64,000 nt of DNA from Anaerolineae bacterium (GCA_022822305.1 JAJEBY010000013.1:257617-321616); one strand, 5' to 3'; shown: positions 8,502-17,878, numbered from the stretch's first letter. Numbers and translations are program-made. Notes: generated from the letters alone by a model not told the origin.

Positions 8502-10613
8502 TTATTCACAGACGCCGGATGTCCGCACGTAGTCGGCGCTTATCCAGCCGGATGTACCTCCGTAGACCACATTGAACCAGTCGTCTGTTCTACCGAAAGC
8601 GGTTAAGCGGGCGCCCGCATTAATGATCGCGTTGAGCCGATCGCCATTTGGCGCGGCGCGGAAGTTCACGCGATGCGTTGTCGTCACCGTGCAATCGTTC
8701 AGCAGCGTTATCTCGGCGGAATCCAGGGCGAAGCTGAAGTTGGTCGCCAACGCCGGCAGCGCTGAGGACGCCAGGATTATGATGCCCGGGTGATTGACCC
8801 AGCCGCAAGTCAAATCGGCGAGACCATAACTGGTGATCAGCGATATGGCTGGAATACGCTCGGATTCGTCAATCAAGATCAGGGTACCGCGATTCTTAAA
8901 GCAGACCTGCGCGCCAAGTTCGAGATTTCCGGTCAGCGCGACGGCATCCAGAAAAGCGCCGGCGCTGGCCAAGCCCCTGGCGTCCAGCTGCTCGCATTCG
9001 TAGCCGCTGCTGGGCGAACTAACCAGGATGGTATCGGACAATCTCTCGCAGCTCTCGGGAACGGGCGAAGTCGCTTCCGGGGGCAAGGCGCGGACGACGC
9101 TGTTTCGTATCAGGGTCAATGCCATAGGATCGAGTTCAAGCGGCTGAGCGGGCTGGCGATCCTCCGCGCTGCCGTCCATCAAGGTGGTGTAATAGTCGTA
9201 GGCCGTATCGCCAAAGACGCTGCAGAGCGCGGCGCTGGCATCGACAGCCGCCTGGAAATGCACACCGCCCAGGACGCGCGCCTCGCCACAGCTTTCAGCG
9301 AAGTCCGTCCATGTCGCATAGCTCAAGCGGGTTTCGCCGGCGGGAGTGAATCCGGGCTCGATGCGCGAGGAGCCTGGCGGATAGGTGACGGTCCAGTTCA
9401 AATCGTCGCTATCGAAGAAGCGGCGCATTGATTGAGCATAGGCGTAGCAGCCGCAGGTCGAAGCCGAGGGGTATTCGGGATGGTCGGCTTCCGGCAGATA
9501 ACTTTGCCAGGCGTTGGCGGGAATCTGCGCGGTCCCGCGGCCGGGCCCGGCCCAGGCGGTTACAATTTCGTCGCCGTAGATGTGGGCGATGGCGCTGAAA
9601 GGGCGAACGCCATCGTAGCGTATCTTCTCTTGCCAGATGGGGATAGAGGCATCCATCGCCGCAGCCCGCGAAACCAGGTAGCCCCGAGCGAAATCTTGCG
9701 GCGAAAGCTGATTCTCGTTAGCGATGTAAAGGTATGAATAAGTCAGCGATACCACTATATTGTCGAAGAGTTCGGCTTGCAGCTTTTGCGCATCGGTGAG
9801 ATTGGCGGAGACATCAATGACGGCATCGGCTTGCGCTTTGTAGGCCTCAAGGTTTTCCGCATTGCTGGCGATTGGCGGCGCCACGCGAAACTGACGCGGA
9901 TCGAATTGGGCGAATGGCTCTGTATTTGCCAGCTGCGGCGTGACAAACTGCTGCACGGTGTAGCTTCCGCTGCCCTGTCGCCGGATGCCCGGTTGCCAGC
10001 GCGATGGATCCAACAACTCGTAAGCGGTGTTGACCGGTCGGTAGCCGGTGGTATCGGCGTAGTTGCCGCTCTGATTCATGCCATCGTTGAGGCGTCCGGC
10101 GACAGCGCCTTGTCCCGCTGTGTTGCCTATGAAAACCGGGCAGTTTCGGTTGGCGGCTTCTTCATAGGGATCGAGACCGTTATCCGTCAGCATTTCCCGC
10201 CAGACCGCTTCCCGCTCCGGCAGCATGCCGACCAGCGCATGGTAAGCGGCGTGCATCATGGCGATATTGATGTTGCGTTGGGTTCGGGCCGCTTCCGGCT
10301 GTCGATCCTGGCGCGTATACATGCCGAGCGCGGTCGGATGATAAGGGGCGGCGGCGTCTGTCATCGCCAAGGCGGTGACGAAGAAGATGCGGTTGATCAA
10401 CGTGGCGTCTCCATAAGTAGCGGAAACATCTGCGGCGATTACCGGGATCAAACGCGGGAGGACGATGTCTCGCAGCGGGTTGAGCCTCTCAATCCGCGAA
10501 GTCAGCGATTCTGCGCCGGGCAGTCCTTGCCCATGCGCTGCAGCGCCCGCCAGCAGCGCATGCGCGAGCAAAACGAGGACCGCGGTCAATATGAAAGAAC
10601 GCCTAACACTCAT
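8502..10613 (-). CDS. Exported vanadium-haloperoxidase-like protein with SH3b tail; catalytic His missing
   Basis: 703 residues with a signal peptide (FILTAVLVLLAHALLAGAAA). The body resembles the vanadium-haloperoxidase / PAP2 superfamily, which binds vanadate or phosphate. Motif 1, K-x6-RP, is present (K330 to R337, KIRYDGVRP), and so is motif 3, R-x5-H (R446-H452, RVLGGVHF). Motif 2, normally PSGH, reads PSAS (382-385), so the acid-base histidine is lost. The last ~65 residues are an SH3b domain (VNFRAAPNGDRLNAI, WFNVVYGGTSGWISADYV), suggesting wall attachment. The ATG at 10613 has GGAGG seven bases upstream; the ATG at 10619 is too close to it. Halide-oxidising activity is doubtful. Confidence 0.72.
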   Translation of the reverse strand: MSVRRSFILTAVLVLLAHALLAGAAAHGQGLPGAESLTSRIERLNPLRDIVLPRLIPVIAADVSATYGDATLINRIFFVTALAMTDAAAPYHPTALGMYTRQDRQPEAARTQRNINIAMMHAAYHALVGMLPEREAVWREMLTDNGLDPYEEAANRNCPVFIGNTAGQGAVAGRLNDGMNQSGNYADTTGYRPVNTAYELLDPSRWQPGIRRQGSGSYTVQQFVTPQLANTEPFAQFDPRQFRVAPPIASNAENLEAYKAQADAVIDVSANLTDAQKLQAELFDNIVVSLTYSYLYIANENQLSPQDFARGYLVSRAAAMDASIPIWQEKIRYDGVRPFSAIAHIYGDEIVTAWAGPGRGTAQIPANAWQSYLPEADHPEYPSASTCGCYAYAQSMRRFFDSDDLNWTVTYPPGSSRIEPGFTPAGETRLSYATWTDFAESCGEARVLGGVHFQAAVDASAALCSVFGDTAYDYYTTLMDGSAEDRQPAQPLELDPMALTLIRNSVVRALPPEATSPVPESCERLSDTILVSSPSSGYECEQLDARGLASAGAFLDAVALTGNLELGAQVCFKNRGTLILIDESERIPAISLITSYGLADLTCGWVNHPGIIILASSALPALATNFSFALDSAEITLLNDCTVTTTHRVNFRAAPNGDRLNAIINAGARLTAFGRTDDWFNVVYGGTSGWISADYVRTSGVCE

Positions 10614-10625
10614 TTGCATACCTCC

Positions 10626-10846
10626 GATCTAAGAGATGGACATTAGCGTCTCTAACCGAGACAAAACCGCAATGATGCCAAGTTTGGAGACCAAAGCTTT
10701 TGCCAAGAATTAATTAAGAATTCAGGTGCAAAAGTTACTTTTGTTACGCAGGAATTTCATCGTGGGAAACTGTAAGGAAATTATATGATAACTTGATAAA
10801 CAATTAATTAAGATGAAGTTAGAATGTGGAATAATCGCGGTCGCGC
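10626..10846 (-). other. AT-rich intergenic stretch with repeated AATTAATTAAG
   Basis: About 220 bases without a gene, much richer in A+T than its surroundings. AATTAATTAAG occurs at 10708-10718 and 10802-10812. A minus-strand TATAAT stands at 10780-10785, giving a leader of about 160 bases for the haloperoxidase-like gene. No SD-led small gene is visible. Confidence 0.5.
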
Positions 10847-12319
10847 TCAATCGAATTCTATGGCGGCGCTCTGCGCAATACAGCCGCTATCGGGTTCGCG
10901 CATGGGCTCGGCGATGAATTCCAGCGCGATTGCCAAGGCGCAGTCGTCCGAGCGCAAGACGCCGTGCCCGACATGAGGCAACACGTAATTGTAGGAGAGG
11001 GTCAATGTCTCAAATGCCAGGTCGGCGTAAGCGGGAGGCGTTATCGGGTCGAAATTGCCCGATAGCAGCAGCGCCGGGATATCGCTCTCCACGGGGCTGT
11101 TGGCGCTGGGCGGACGCGGCGCCGCCTGCCACAGATCGCACAGTCGCCCCAAGGTGGCGCTGCCTTCCACGGGATAACTCAGAAATCCGCTCAAGTGCGG
11201 AAACCGGGCGATGATGCTGGCGTAATCCCGGAAGCTCGTGGAAATATACTCTTCCTGGCACTGGACCGTATAGTGCATGCCCAGGTTCAAATCGCGCATT
11301 GTCGCCTCGTGGGCGACGCCGATCATCAGCGGTTCTTCCAGTCGTCCACCGTCCAAATCGTAGAGGAGGCGCGGTATCAGCCGGATGAAATTGACATCAT
11401 AGAGCCAGCTGAATACCCAGTCATACAAACGAAAACCGCTGAGCTCGATCTCCAGGGATTGGTAGCGCGGCGGCGTGTAGGTGGCGATAAGCGGCTTCGC
11501 GTTCAAGCGGTGGTATAGATTGAAGAATGTCGATTCCAGATCAGGATAGCGTTCGTCGCAGCTTTTGGACGAGCGACAGGCGTCAAACACGGCTTGCAGC
11601 GCGCGCTCTCCGCTGAAGTAGGCGTCAAAATAGATGTCGGCTTGCGGCGGATAGACCGAATCCAGAATGACACTGCGCAGATATTGCGGGTAGTCGCGCA
11701 TCATCGCCAGCGCCAGTCTAGAGCCGTAAGATACGCCCACCAGATTCCAGCGTTCATAACCCAGCGCCAGCATCACATTGACGACATCGCGCGCGTTGAA
11801 TTCGCTGTGGAAAGTCTCGAAATGAATGTTCTGCTCGGAGAGCCGTTGATGACATTGCGTCAGGATATTCAGTATCAGCTCGGCGTGTCGATTGTGGCGG
11901 CTTTGGAGAATCTCGGGCAGTCGATGGACTACTTCGCCGCAATAAAGCGCGGGATAGGAGAGGCCGGTCCCGCGCTGGTCAATGACGATGATATCGCGGT
12001 CGCGCGCAAATGCGTTCAGATAGGCACTAAAAGAAGTGCGCAGCAGGTGAGATCCGCTGCTGCCCGGGCCGCCCACCAGATAAACCAGAGGATCCGGTTG
12101 CTTGAGCGGATTGTTGCTGTGTATCAGGGCGTAGTAGATTTCGATGATGCCGCGGCTGGGCGCTTCATAATCTTGCGGCAAGGTGACATACCCGCAACGC
12201 GCCGAGTATCCGTAGGGCACGTCGGCGCATTCGGCCGCTTCGTGCGTGTCCTGCGCCTCCGAAACGGACACTGCGCAAAACGCGAGAATTAGCAGAACAA
12301 GCCGCTGTCGCATCGTCAT
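10847..12319 (-). CDS. Exported alpha/beta hydrolase (tripeptidyl/prolyl aminopeptidase type)
   Basis: 490 residues starting MTMRQRLVLLILAFC, a signal peptide ending near SEAQ; an in-frame start farther upstream would bury it. The fold and motifs match secreted peptidases of the TAP/SCO7095 group: oxyanion loop YLVGGPGSSGS, nucleophile S197 in GVSYGS, IDQRGTG, the C-terminal TAP-like segment with the aspartate in LLSGNFDPITPP and the histidine in HVGHGV. These enzymes release short N-terminal peptides or proline from peptides outside the cell. No good ribosome site is seen, so the ATG at 12313 is also possible. Substrate is not readable. Confidence 0.85.
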   Translation of the reverse strand: MTMRQRLVLLILAFCAVSVSEAQDTHEAAECADVPYGYSARCGYVTLPQDYEAPSRGIIEIYYALIHSNNPLKQPDPLVYLVGGPGSSGSHLLRTSFSAYLNAFARDRDIIVIDQRGTGLSYPALYCGEVVHRLPEILQSRHNRHAELILNILTQCHQRLSEQNIHFETFHSEFNARDVVNVMLALGYERWNLVGVSYGSRLALAMMRDYPQYLRSVILDSVYPPQADIYFDAYFSGERALQAVFDACRSSKSCDERYPDLESTFFNLYHRLNAKPLIATYTPPRYQSLEIELSGFRLYDWVFSWLYDVNFIRLIPRLLYDLDGGRLEEPLMIGVAHEATMRDLNLGMHYTVQCQEEYISTSFRDYASIIARFPHLSGFLSYPVEGSATLGRLCDLWQAAPRPPSANSPVESDIPALLLSGNFDPITPPAYADLAFETLTLSYNYVLPHVGHGVLRSDDCALAIALEFIAEPMREPDSGCIAQSAAIEFD

Positions 12320-12459
12320 CTGTCTCAAGGCTATTCCTAGAGTAAAACACATATCACAGGCTAATTCAAAAACGCGGGATTGGCGATCGCTGAGCCCGCT
12401 GGAACTGAACGGCGCGCGATCGCCTGGTCCGAGCGCTATTGCGACGGTCGGTCTGCGGC

Positions 12460-12465
12460 TATAAT
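12460..12465 (+). promoter_or_regulatory. TATAAT box next to the GH-A gene start (leaderless transcript likely)
   Basis: GCGGC-TATAAT ends only 7 bases before the ATG at 12473, so transcription should start at or next to the start codon. The same 12-base context (GCGGCTATAATG) precedes tRNA-Ser at 28984-28995. TTGCGA at 12439 is a weak -35 candidate with a 15-base spacer. Confidence 0.5.
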
Positions 12466-12472
12466 GCGCGAC

Positions 12473-14182
12473 ATGACTGAGGGTCAAGGCGATGGCAAGC
12501 GATCACGGCGCCGGCGCGCGGCATTAGCGCTGCTCGCGCTCACGATTCTGGCGCTGCTGCTGGCGCTGGATCTGCGCGCTCGCGGACTGGCCTGGCAGCT
12601 GATGTGGTCGCAGACGGGCGAGGAAGGCGCATTGGCGCAGATGCGCGGGATGGTGGAGGTGGCGGGAAATCTCGTCCGCCATCCCTTGCATACCGATCCC
12701 CTGGCGCCAATCGATCACAAAACAGACGCGCCTTACGGCATCAATACCTTCTTGCAGCAAGAGGTCGAACGGCCCAAGATCGAGGCGATGCTGCGCACGA
12801 TACGCGATGCCGGCTTCACTTGGCTGCGGCAGGAATTCCCTTGGGAAGACCTGGAAGTCGACGGTCGCGGTCAATTCACCGATTCCAGAGCTGCCGATGG
12901 CGCTGGCGCCGTCGATGCCTGGGCGAAGTACGATCAGATCGTTGAGCTGGTCGAAGCGTACGGCTTGCGGCTGCTGGTGCGCTTGAGCAATCCGCCCGAT
13001 TGGTCGCGCGCCGATCCAAACGCCGGGTCTTTCGCGCCGCCCGATGACCTGCAAGACTTCGTCAACTATGCGGTCGCCGTCGCCGAGCGTTATCGCGGTC
13101 GCATTCGACACTATCAGATCTGGAATGAACCGAATATCTATCCTGAGTGGGGCAATAACTTCGTCGATCCGCCGCGTTATGTGGAGCTGCTATGCCGCAC
13201 TTACGCGGCGCTGAAGGGCGTCGATGGAGACATCGTCGTCATCAGCGGCGCGCTGGCGCCCACCATCTCGCTCGATGGCTACTTCGGCTTCAGCGACCTG
13301 ATCTTTCTGCAAGAGATCTACGATCTGGGCGGAGGCGATTGCTTTGATGTGCTTTCGGCGCAGGGATACGGTCTCTTCAGCGGACCGACCGATCGCCGCC
13401 TGCGCGCGACATCGGTCAATGTCGCGCGCCACACGTACTATCGCGATATCATGGTGCGCAACGGCGATGCTCACAAGCCGATCTGGCTGAGCGAGGCCGC
13501 CTGGAACGCCACGCTCGATGCCGATCTTCCGCCAAGCGAGATTGACAGCTTCAGCCGCTTCGGCAATGTCACGCAGGCGCAAGCCGCGCGTTATATGCCC
13601 GTCTTCTACGACCGCATCCAGCAGGAGTGGCCCTGGATCGGCAACGTCATGTACTGGTTCTTCACGCGCAAAGACCCATTTGAGGCGAATCAGTCTTTCT
13701 ATTATTTTCGCATGGTCGAACCCGACTATCAGCCGGAGAAACCGAGCTTCACGCCGCTGCCGGTCTACGACAGCGTCCGCGAGTACATTACCCATCAGCA
13801 GCCGGTTCTCTATCGCGGCCGGCATCAGGCGGAGACCTGGCAAATCGCAAACGCGGCGGAAGTCGTGGCCGATGATACTTCGCGCTTTGGACGCGCAAGC
13901 CGTTTTGATGACGGATTAGTGTTTCGCGCGCATGGCACCGCTGTCGACATCCGCTGGCGGCCCGCCCAAGCTACGAACTGGCGCATCAAGCGCATCGAGT
14001 TATCGTCATTCCTGGCGGCGACGCGCGAAATCACATTAGGCAATGGCGCGATTGTCGTCGATGAAATCGCTGTCTATGATCTCAGCTGGAATCGGCTGTT
14101 TCCGCTCCTGGCGGCGGGACTGGCGCTTTTTGTTGCGGTGCTCGCGACGATCGTCGGCGCGCTGCGAGAACGCGCGCGATGA
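12473..14182 (+). CDS. Membrane-anchored clan GH-A glycoside hydrolase (GH39/GH5-like)
   Basis: 569 residues. An N-terminal membrane span (ALALLALTILALLLALDL, 16-34) and a C-terminal one (FPLLAAGLALFVAVLATIV) bracket a TIM-barrel domain. YGINTFLQ and TWLRQEFPWEDLE are typical of GH39/GH5-like barrels. The acid/base is E219 in YQIWNEPN and the nucleophile probably E341 in IWLSEAAW. The domain thus looks active and should face outward. The ATG at 12464 lies inside the TATAAT box, so 12473 is chosen. The gene overlaps the following GT39 gene by four bases (ATGA), so the two are translated together. I infer a linked role in making or trimming a surface glycan; substrate unknown. Confidence 0.8.
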   Translation: MTEGQGDGKRSRRRRAALALLALTILALLLALDLRARGLAWQLMWSQTGEEGALAQMRGMVEVAGNLVRHPLHTDPLAPIDHKTDAPYGINTFLQQEVERPKIEAMLRTIRDAGFTWLRQEFPWEDLEVDGRGQFTDSRAADGAGAVDAWAKYDQIVELVEAYGLRLLVRLSNPPDWSRADPNAGSFAPPDDLQDFVNYAVAVAERYRGRIRHYQIWNEPNIYPEWGNNFVDPPRYVELLCRTYAALKGVDGDIVVISGALAPTISLDGYFGFSDLIFLQEIYDLGGGDCFDVLSAQGYGLFSGPTDRRLRATSVNVARHTYYRDIMVRNGDAHKPIWLSEAAWNATLDADLPPSEIDSFSRFGNVTQAQAARYMPVFYDRIQQEWPWIGNVMYWFFTRKDPFEANQSFYYFRMVEPDYQPEKPSFTPLPVYDSVREYITHQQPVLYRGRHQAETWQIANAAEVVADDTSRFGRASRFDDGLVFRAHGTAVDIRWRPAQATNWRIKRIELSSFLAATREITLGNGAIVVDEIAVYDLSWNRLFPLLAAGLALFVAVLATIVGALRERAR

Positions 14183-16122
14183 ACCGCGGCGCGCCCCTAT
14201 CCGAGCGATTGCCCTGGCTGCTGATGCTGGCGCTGCTGCTGCTGGCGAGCGCCGCGCGTTTTCACCGCCTCGGGGAACAATCGCTCTGGTACGACGAAGG
14301 CGTCGCCGCCGCGCACGCGGCGCGTACGTTGCCTGAGTTGATTCCGCTGCTGCAGCGCAACGTGCACGTGCCCGCCTATTTCTCCGTGCTCGGTTGGTGG
14401 GAGGATGTCGCCGGCGCGTCCGAGTTTTCGCTGCGCTCGCTTTCCGCATTTTTCAGCGTCTTGAGCATCGCCTGGTGTTACGCGCTGGGCGCGCGTCTCT
14501 TCCATCCCATCGCCGGTCTGGTCGCCGCGGCCTTGGTCGCGCTCAACAGCTTCAACATCTATTATGCGCAGGAAGCGCGGATGTACGCCATGCTGTGCGC
14601 GGTCGCGGCGGCCGGCATGTGGCTATTAGTCGGTCAATTTCGCGCGCCGGACGCCGCCGGCGCATCCCGCCGGCGCCTGGTCTCGATAGCGGCCCTGGGT
14701 GGTGTCAATGCGCTCGGCATGTATACGCATGTCGTTTACGCGCTGGTAATCGTCGTTCAAGGGGCGCTGGCGCTGCTCTGGTTCGGCGGCGCGCTGTCAA
14801 CGGCGTGGCGATCTGATCAAGGCAAGCGGGACGTTTTGCGCTCGACGCTGGATTATCTCTTGGCCAACATCTTGACCGTTTTGCTGTTCGCGCCCTGGCT
14901 CAGTGTTGCGCTGACGCAAGTTTTCGCGCAACCCAACCTGGGCGCATCTGCCCCGCTCGACCTGGTATTGCGTCAAGTGCAGGGATATTTCGCCTTCGGC
15001 AAGACCTTCGAAGTGAGCATGGGCAATCTGGGCTTCGTGGTCTATTTCTTCTTGCTCTTCGGATTGATCGTCAACGGCTCTCGGGGGCAATCATGGCAGG
15101 CGATGCTGCTACCGCCGTTGTGGGTGGCGCTGTCGGTGGCGGTCTATCTGCACTTTGACCTGGGGCTGCGTTATCTTCGCTTCTTGCTGCCGGCGCAGCT
15201 GGGACTCGCGCTCTGGATGGGCCGCGGCGTCTGGATGCTTTGGGCGCGCAAAACACGTGACCGTCAACTCTCCCTTCGTTATGTGCCCAAGCTGGCGGCG
15301 GCGTTGGCATCGGGTGCCTTGCTGCTATCGATGTTTGGCGGATTGTCGGTTCTTTATCATCACAGCGATTTTCAACGTGATGATGTGCGTGGATTGGCGG
15401 CGAAGATCGAAGCGGAATTGCGCGCCAATGATGCCATCGTCGTCAGCGCGGCGGGCTTCGAGGAAGTGCTGCGCTATTATTATCGCGGCGAAGCGCCGGT
15501 CTTTGGTTTGCCCACCGTCGCGGACGACGAGATCACGCGCGAGCAGACGACGGCAATCATCCGTGATTACGAGCGCGTGTTCGCCATATTTTATGGCGCG
15601 GCCGAGCAAGATCCGCGGGGCATCGTCGAATCAACGCTCAATCGGCTCGGCTACGAAATCAGCGACGAATGGATTGATGACCTGCGCTTCGTTCAATACC
15701 TGAGCCCGACGCCGCTTATGTCGCATCAGAAGCTAGAGCAGCGCTTTGGCGACCACATATTCTTGCGATCCGCGGCCCTCAGCGCGACTTCTCTCCAGCC
15801 TGGTGATGTCCTGCAGGCGCGATTGACCTGGTCAACCGAGGCGGCCCTCGACGCGCGCTACAAGGTCTTTCTGCAGCTGCTGAATGCCGATGGCGTCTTG
15901 GCGGCGCAGCGCGACAGCGAACCGGGTGGCGGCAGTTCTCCCACAATCCACTGGCCAACCGGCACGGAAATACCGGACAACCACGCGCTCAAGCTGCCGT
16001 CGACGCTGCCCGCCGGCGACTATACCCTGATCGCCGGATTGTATGACATTCACGATGCGTCCGCGCGCTTGCCCGTGGCTGATGCAACCTATGTTGAGTT
16101 GGCGACGATACGGGTGGAGTAG
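14179..16122 (+). CDS. GT39/ArnT-like membrane glycosyltransferase
   Basis: 647 residues with many membrane spans in the first ~390. The first outer loop has LGEQSLWYDEG with D39 and E40, the acidic pair of GT-C enzymes (protein mannosyltransferases, ArnT), which move a sugar from a polyprenyl-phosphate carrier to a target outside the membrane. The QEARMYAM stretch (about residue 130) is typical of the family. The C-terminal ~250 residues are soluble and include a beta-sandwich region (RLTWSTEAALDARYKVFLQL). Coupled to the GH-A gene upstream by an ATGA overlap. Lipid-linked sugars may come from a GT2 such as that at 42280-43293; this link is inference. Confidence 0.85.
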   Translation: MNRGAPLSERLPWLLMLALLLLASAARFHRLGEQSLWYDEGVAAAHAARTLPELIPLLQRNVHVPAYFSVLGWWEDVAGASEFSLRSLSAFFSVLSIAWCYALGARLFHPIAGLVAAALVALNSFNIYYAQEARMYAMLCAVAAAGMWLLVGQFRAPDAAGASRRRLVSIAALGGVNALGMYTHVVYALVIVVQGALALLWFGGALSTAWRSDQGKRDVLRSTLDYLLANILTVLLFAPWLSVALTQVFAQPNLGASAPLDLVLRQVQGYFAFGKTFEVSMGNLGFVVYFFLLFGLIVNGSRGQSWQAMLLPPLWVALSVAVYLHFDLGLRYLRFLLPAQLGLALWMGRGVWMLWARKTRDRQLSLRYVPKLAAALASGALLLSMFGGLSVLYHHSDFQRDDVRGLAAKIEAELRANDAIVVSAAGFEEVLRYYYRGEAPVFGLPTVADDEITREQTTAIIRDYERVFAIFYGAAEQDPRGIVESTLNRLGYEISDEWIDDLRFVQYLSPTPLMSHQKLEQRFGDHIFLRSAALSATSLQPGDVLQARLTWSTEAALDARYKVFLQLLNADGVLAAQRDSEPGGGSSPTIHWPTGTEIPDNHALKLPSTLPAGDYTLIAGLYDIHDASARLPVADATYVELATIRVE

Positions 16123-16159
16123 AAGAGTCTTTATTGCGCTTTGGATGGCGGCCTCAAAT

Positions 16160-16214
16160 GTCGCCCCTGCATTGATTTGCGCGCTGGCGGACGACTCACA
16201 GAGTCGCCCCTACA
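16160..16214. repeat. Intergenic repeat with palindrome
   Basis: GTCGCCCCTRCA occurs twice in direct order (16160-16171 and 16203-16214). Between them is a perfect palindrome, CGACTC-ACA-GAGTCG (16192-16206). It lies between two convergent genes (16122 and 16259). The layout is like a REP-type element or two-way terminator. Confidence 0.45.
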
Positions 16215-16258
16215 AATTTCGTGTGTTCTGGCGAGCGTCAGGCGTTGTTCGTGAGACT

Positions 16259-17431
16259 TCAAGGGCGCAACGACGTCACCGGCTCCCAAGTCCCGCTTTG
16301 CCACGAGCGTGTCATGGCGGCGTGAACTTCCGACACGGCCAGCGCTTCGGCGAACCCCGGAGCGGCTTGCGCGCCATCCGCCACCGACTTCAGGAACTGA
16401 TGCGCTTCGATGATTTTCATGTCTTCGTAACCCAGTCCGCTGCCTTCGCCGGGATTGAAGCGGCCGTGAAAGGGATACTGCTCGCCGCCAACCAAACGCA
16501 TGTAACCGTCGTGCGAGCGGTCGTCGCCCGGCAGATATAGTTGAAGCTCGTTCATGCGCTCGAAGTCCCAGTTCAGCGCGCCGCGCGCGCCATTGAGCTC
16601 AAAAGCCATCTGATTCTTGGGTCCGAAGATTGTGCGCGAGGCTTCGACTGTGCCACGGGCGCCGTTCTCGAATTCGAGAAGCGCGCCGACGTAGTCCTCG
16701 TTATCGACCTGACCTTTTGGATCGTCGGGCGCGCCCCGGGAGTAATGTGTGCCTTTGCCCGGTATCGGCAGCGGCCGTTCTTCAATGAAGGTATGGGCAT
16801 TGCTGACCAGGCGCTTGACCGGACCGCACAGATGCAGAGCCATATCGGTGACGTGCGCCATGATATCGCCCAGCACGCCGTAGCCGGATATCTCAGAATT
16901 GAAGCGCCAGGACAACAGTCCCATCGGGTCGCTGCCATACATGCTGAAGAAACGTCCGCGATACTGCGTGAGCTCGCCCAGCTCGCCGCTGTCAATCAGC
17001 GATTTGGCATGCAGCACCAGTGGCGCCCAGCGATAGTTGTAGCCGACGAAGCTCAATACCCCGGCGCCGCGCGCGATGGCCTCGATTTCGGCGGTTTCGA
17101 TCGGCGTGCGCCCGACCGGCTTCTCGCAGAAGATGTGCTTGCCGGCCGCCGCGGCCGCCGCGACAATCTCCACATGCAGCTGATTGGGCGTGGCGATGCT
17201 GACAATCCGCACTTGCGGATGGGCGATAATCTCGCGCCAATCCGCGGTCGCGGATTCAAATCCCAACAGTTTTTTGGCAGTCGTGGCGCGCTCGGCTACG
17301 TTATCCGAGCAGATGACCAGCCGCGGCCGCAGATGGCTGTCGGGAAATCGCTGCGGCACGAGGCTGTAGGCGCGGCTGTGCACGTGCCCCATCCAGCCCA
17401 TACCGATGACGCCGATACCGAGATTTGTCAT
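16259..17431 (-). CDS. Gfo/Idh/MocA-family oxidoreductase
   Basis: 390-residue NAD(P)-dependent sugar or inositol dehydrogenase-like protein. The N-terminal Rossmann domain starts LGIGVIGMGWMGHVHSRAY. The family motif EKPVGRTP lies near residue 110, and the C-terminal alpha/beta domain carries HVTDMALHLCGPV, where the catalytic histidine is usually found. No signal peptide, so cytoplasmic. Members oxidise or epimerise sugars such as myo-inositol, glucose or N-acetyl sugars. A short AGG site precedes the ATG. It lies 85 bases downstream of the gamma-glutamylcyclotransferase gene on the same strand and may share its transcript. Substrate is not readable; iolB 15 kb away makes inositol a possibility only. 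Confidence 0.88.
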   Translation of the reverse strand: MTNLGIGVIGMGWMGHVHSRAYSLVPQRFPDSHLRPRLVICSDNVAERATTAKKLLGFESATADWREIIAHPQVRIVSIATPNQLHVEIVAAAAAAGKHIFCEKPVGRTPIETAEIEAIARGAGVLSFVGYNYRWAPLVLHAKSLIDSGELGELTQYRGRFFSMYGSDPMGLLSWRFNSEISGYGVLGDIMAHVTDMALHLCGPVKRLVSNAHTFIEERPLPIPGKGTHYSRGAPDDPKGQVDNEDYVGALLEFENGARGTVEASRTIFGPKNQMAFELNGARGALNWDFERMNELQLYLPGDDRSHDGYMRLVGGEQYPFHGRFNPGEGSGLGYEDMKIIEAHQFLKSVADGAQAAPGFAEALAVSEVHAAMTRSWQSGTWEPVTSLRP

Positions 17432-17516
17432 AAACCTGATTCCAGTTATTCGTCAATAGTTGGGCTGGTTTCACGCATTAGCGCCCGTACTTGCGGGAAG
17501 GGCGCGCGGAAGTCGG

Positions 17517-17864
17517 TCACGCATCTTCAAAGGGTTCAATGTGATGGCGAAATTTCGATTTGGGATTCGCGACATAGACCCAGGCGCGGGTTTTGCTCAC
17601 AGTGCGCGCGCTGACCCGCTGATAAGCGTCCCCTTCGTACTCGTCCAATTGGGTGAGTTCGTCTTCTCCGATATCGAAGACCAGGCCATCGACCGTGCCG
17701 CCGGCCCAGGGCTGAATAATGGTATAGACATAATGAATGCCGGTTAACTTTGCCAAGCGATAACCGCGCAGGGTATCCGCTACGCCTTCGCCGAGCGTTC
17801 GACCGAGCAATTGCATCTGGGTTTCCGGGTCCTTCAATGTGCCGTAGGTGAAGAGCTTTTGCAT
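17517..17864 (-). CDS. Gamma-glutamylcyclotransferase-like protein (GGCT/AIG2 fold)
   Basis: 115 residues, the usual size for single-domain GGCT-like proteins. YGTL at residues 7-10 is the substrate-binding loop and LDEYEGDAYQR (73-83) holds the catalytic glutamate, probably E77. Family members turn gamma-glutamyl amines or peptides into 5-oxoproline, in the cytoplasm. A 7-base hairpin (17879-17902) stands just before its start, between it and the 903-residue gene. Function in this organism is inferred from the fold only. Confidence 0.82.
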   Translation of the reverse strand: MQKLFTYGTLKDPETQMQLLGRTLGEGVADTLRGYRLAKLTGIHYVYTIIQPWAGGTVDGLVFDIGEDELTQLDEYEGDAYQRVSARTVSKTRAWVYVANPKSKFRHHIEPFEDA

Positions 17865-17878
17865 ATTCTCGTATCTTT

